From NCBI GenBank assembly GCA_003229135.1, contig QIHV01000027.1, positions 1 to 5,025 of the forward strand: a stretch of 5,025 nt of DNA. Reading direction: 5' to 3'. Of the stretch, positions 4,829 to 5,025 are shown in pieces. Source of the DNA: Candidatus Kaiserbacteria bacterium (GTDB taxonomy: Bacteria; Patescibacteriota; Minisyncoccia; Phycocordibacterales; Phycocordibacteraceae). Position numbers and translations under genes: made by a program. Within the stretch, counting starts at the first letter, position 1, and each line of letters starts with the position of its first letter. A model generated the notes under the pieces. The model saw only the letters and a program-made list of their open reading frames with translations, ran no database searches and had not been told where the DNA came from.

Positions 4829-5025
4829 ATCAAATAAAGAATTACTATAAATAATACTCTTTACAGTATAGAACAATATCTTCTTGTAAGCATAATTACA
4901 TACTGCGTATAACTAATTTGTTGAATATCTTACATTTTGCACACTTAATACATGTGTTGTGGTTACCTTATTATATAAAAAGCTAAAGATATTTTTTATA
5001 TATAATAAGAAAATAAACACATTTT
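4829..5025. other. AT-rich intergenic region, no gene seen
   Basis: About 197 bases upstream of the secreted-protein gene with no supported reading frame, tRNA or repeat array. It holds an all-AT inverted repeat of 10 bp (4972-4981 with 4993-5002, 11-base loop), which could be a weak terminator-like hairpin or simply a consequence of base composition. The region probably contains the promoter of the secreted-protein gene and the flank of an unseen gene beyond the right edge. Confidence 0.5.
4844..4849 (-). promoter_or_regulatory. Weak candidate -10 of the secreted-protein gene
   Basis: TATAGT on the minus strand (one mismatch to TATAAT) ends 15 bases before the ATG at 4828, giving a leader of about 8 bases. 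No convincing -35 is visible, and the surrounding DNA is very AT-rich, so several similar hexamers occur here. Confidence 0.25.

Noticed and set aside
4972..5002. Inverted repeat near the right edge as a terminator
   Set aside because: The stem consists only of A-T pairs with an 11-base loop in very AT-rich DNA, so it is likely a chance match.
1..5025. Mobile element, CRISPR array, intein in dnaB, toxin-antitoxin or defence genes
   Set aside because: No transposase or integrase, no spaced direct repeats, and dnaB is uninterrupted at its usual intein sites; the genes are housekeeping or small surface proteins.

Overview
The window reads as ordinary chromosomal DNA from a small-genome bacterium, most likely a member of the Candidate Phyla Radiation (Patescibacteria, Parcubacteria-like). 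This rests on protein style rather than on a marker gene. The cold-shock protein, the short KRSLSEFLKSYNENLP-type hypothetical protein, and the pairing of a secreted basic coiled-coil protein with a small single-pass membrane protein all resemble what I recall from such genomes. A database search would be needed to confirm the lineage. The genetic code is standard: a TGA stop separates cysS from dnaB, which lie in the same reading frame.

Left block, + strand (1-2400): the 3' end of cysS (cysteinyl-tRNA synthetase), then dnaB (replicative helicase) 15 bases later, then recR (recombination mediator), whose ATG overlaps the dnaB stop by one base (TAATG). A symmetrical hairpin with T-tracts on both strands ends this block and also the convergent rplU.

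Right block, - strand (2412-4828, listed in the direction of transcription from right to left): a secreted, basic, helical protein of 309 residues; a 110-residue single-pass membrane protein; a 76-residue hypothetical protein; a cold-shock-domain protein; and rplU (ribosomal protein bL21). A strong terminator separates the cold-shock gene from rplU. The 3106-3258 gap carries no clear gene, but holds an amber-interrupted small reading frame behind the only good Shine-Dalgarno-like sequence I found in front of an ATG. The right edge (4829-5025) is AT-rich and without a recognisable gene.

The most interesting pattern concerns expression rather than a new gene system. Four genes (dnaB, rplU, the 76-residue protein and the membrane protein) have a good -10 hexamer ending only 8-9 bases before the ATG and no Shine-Dalgarno sequence. 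That geometry predicts leaderless or nearly leaderless mRNAs. I see no mobile element, CRISPR array, tRNA, rRNA or defence system, and no strong candidate for a wholly new system. The secreted/membrane pair is the main unknown.
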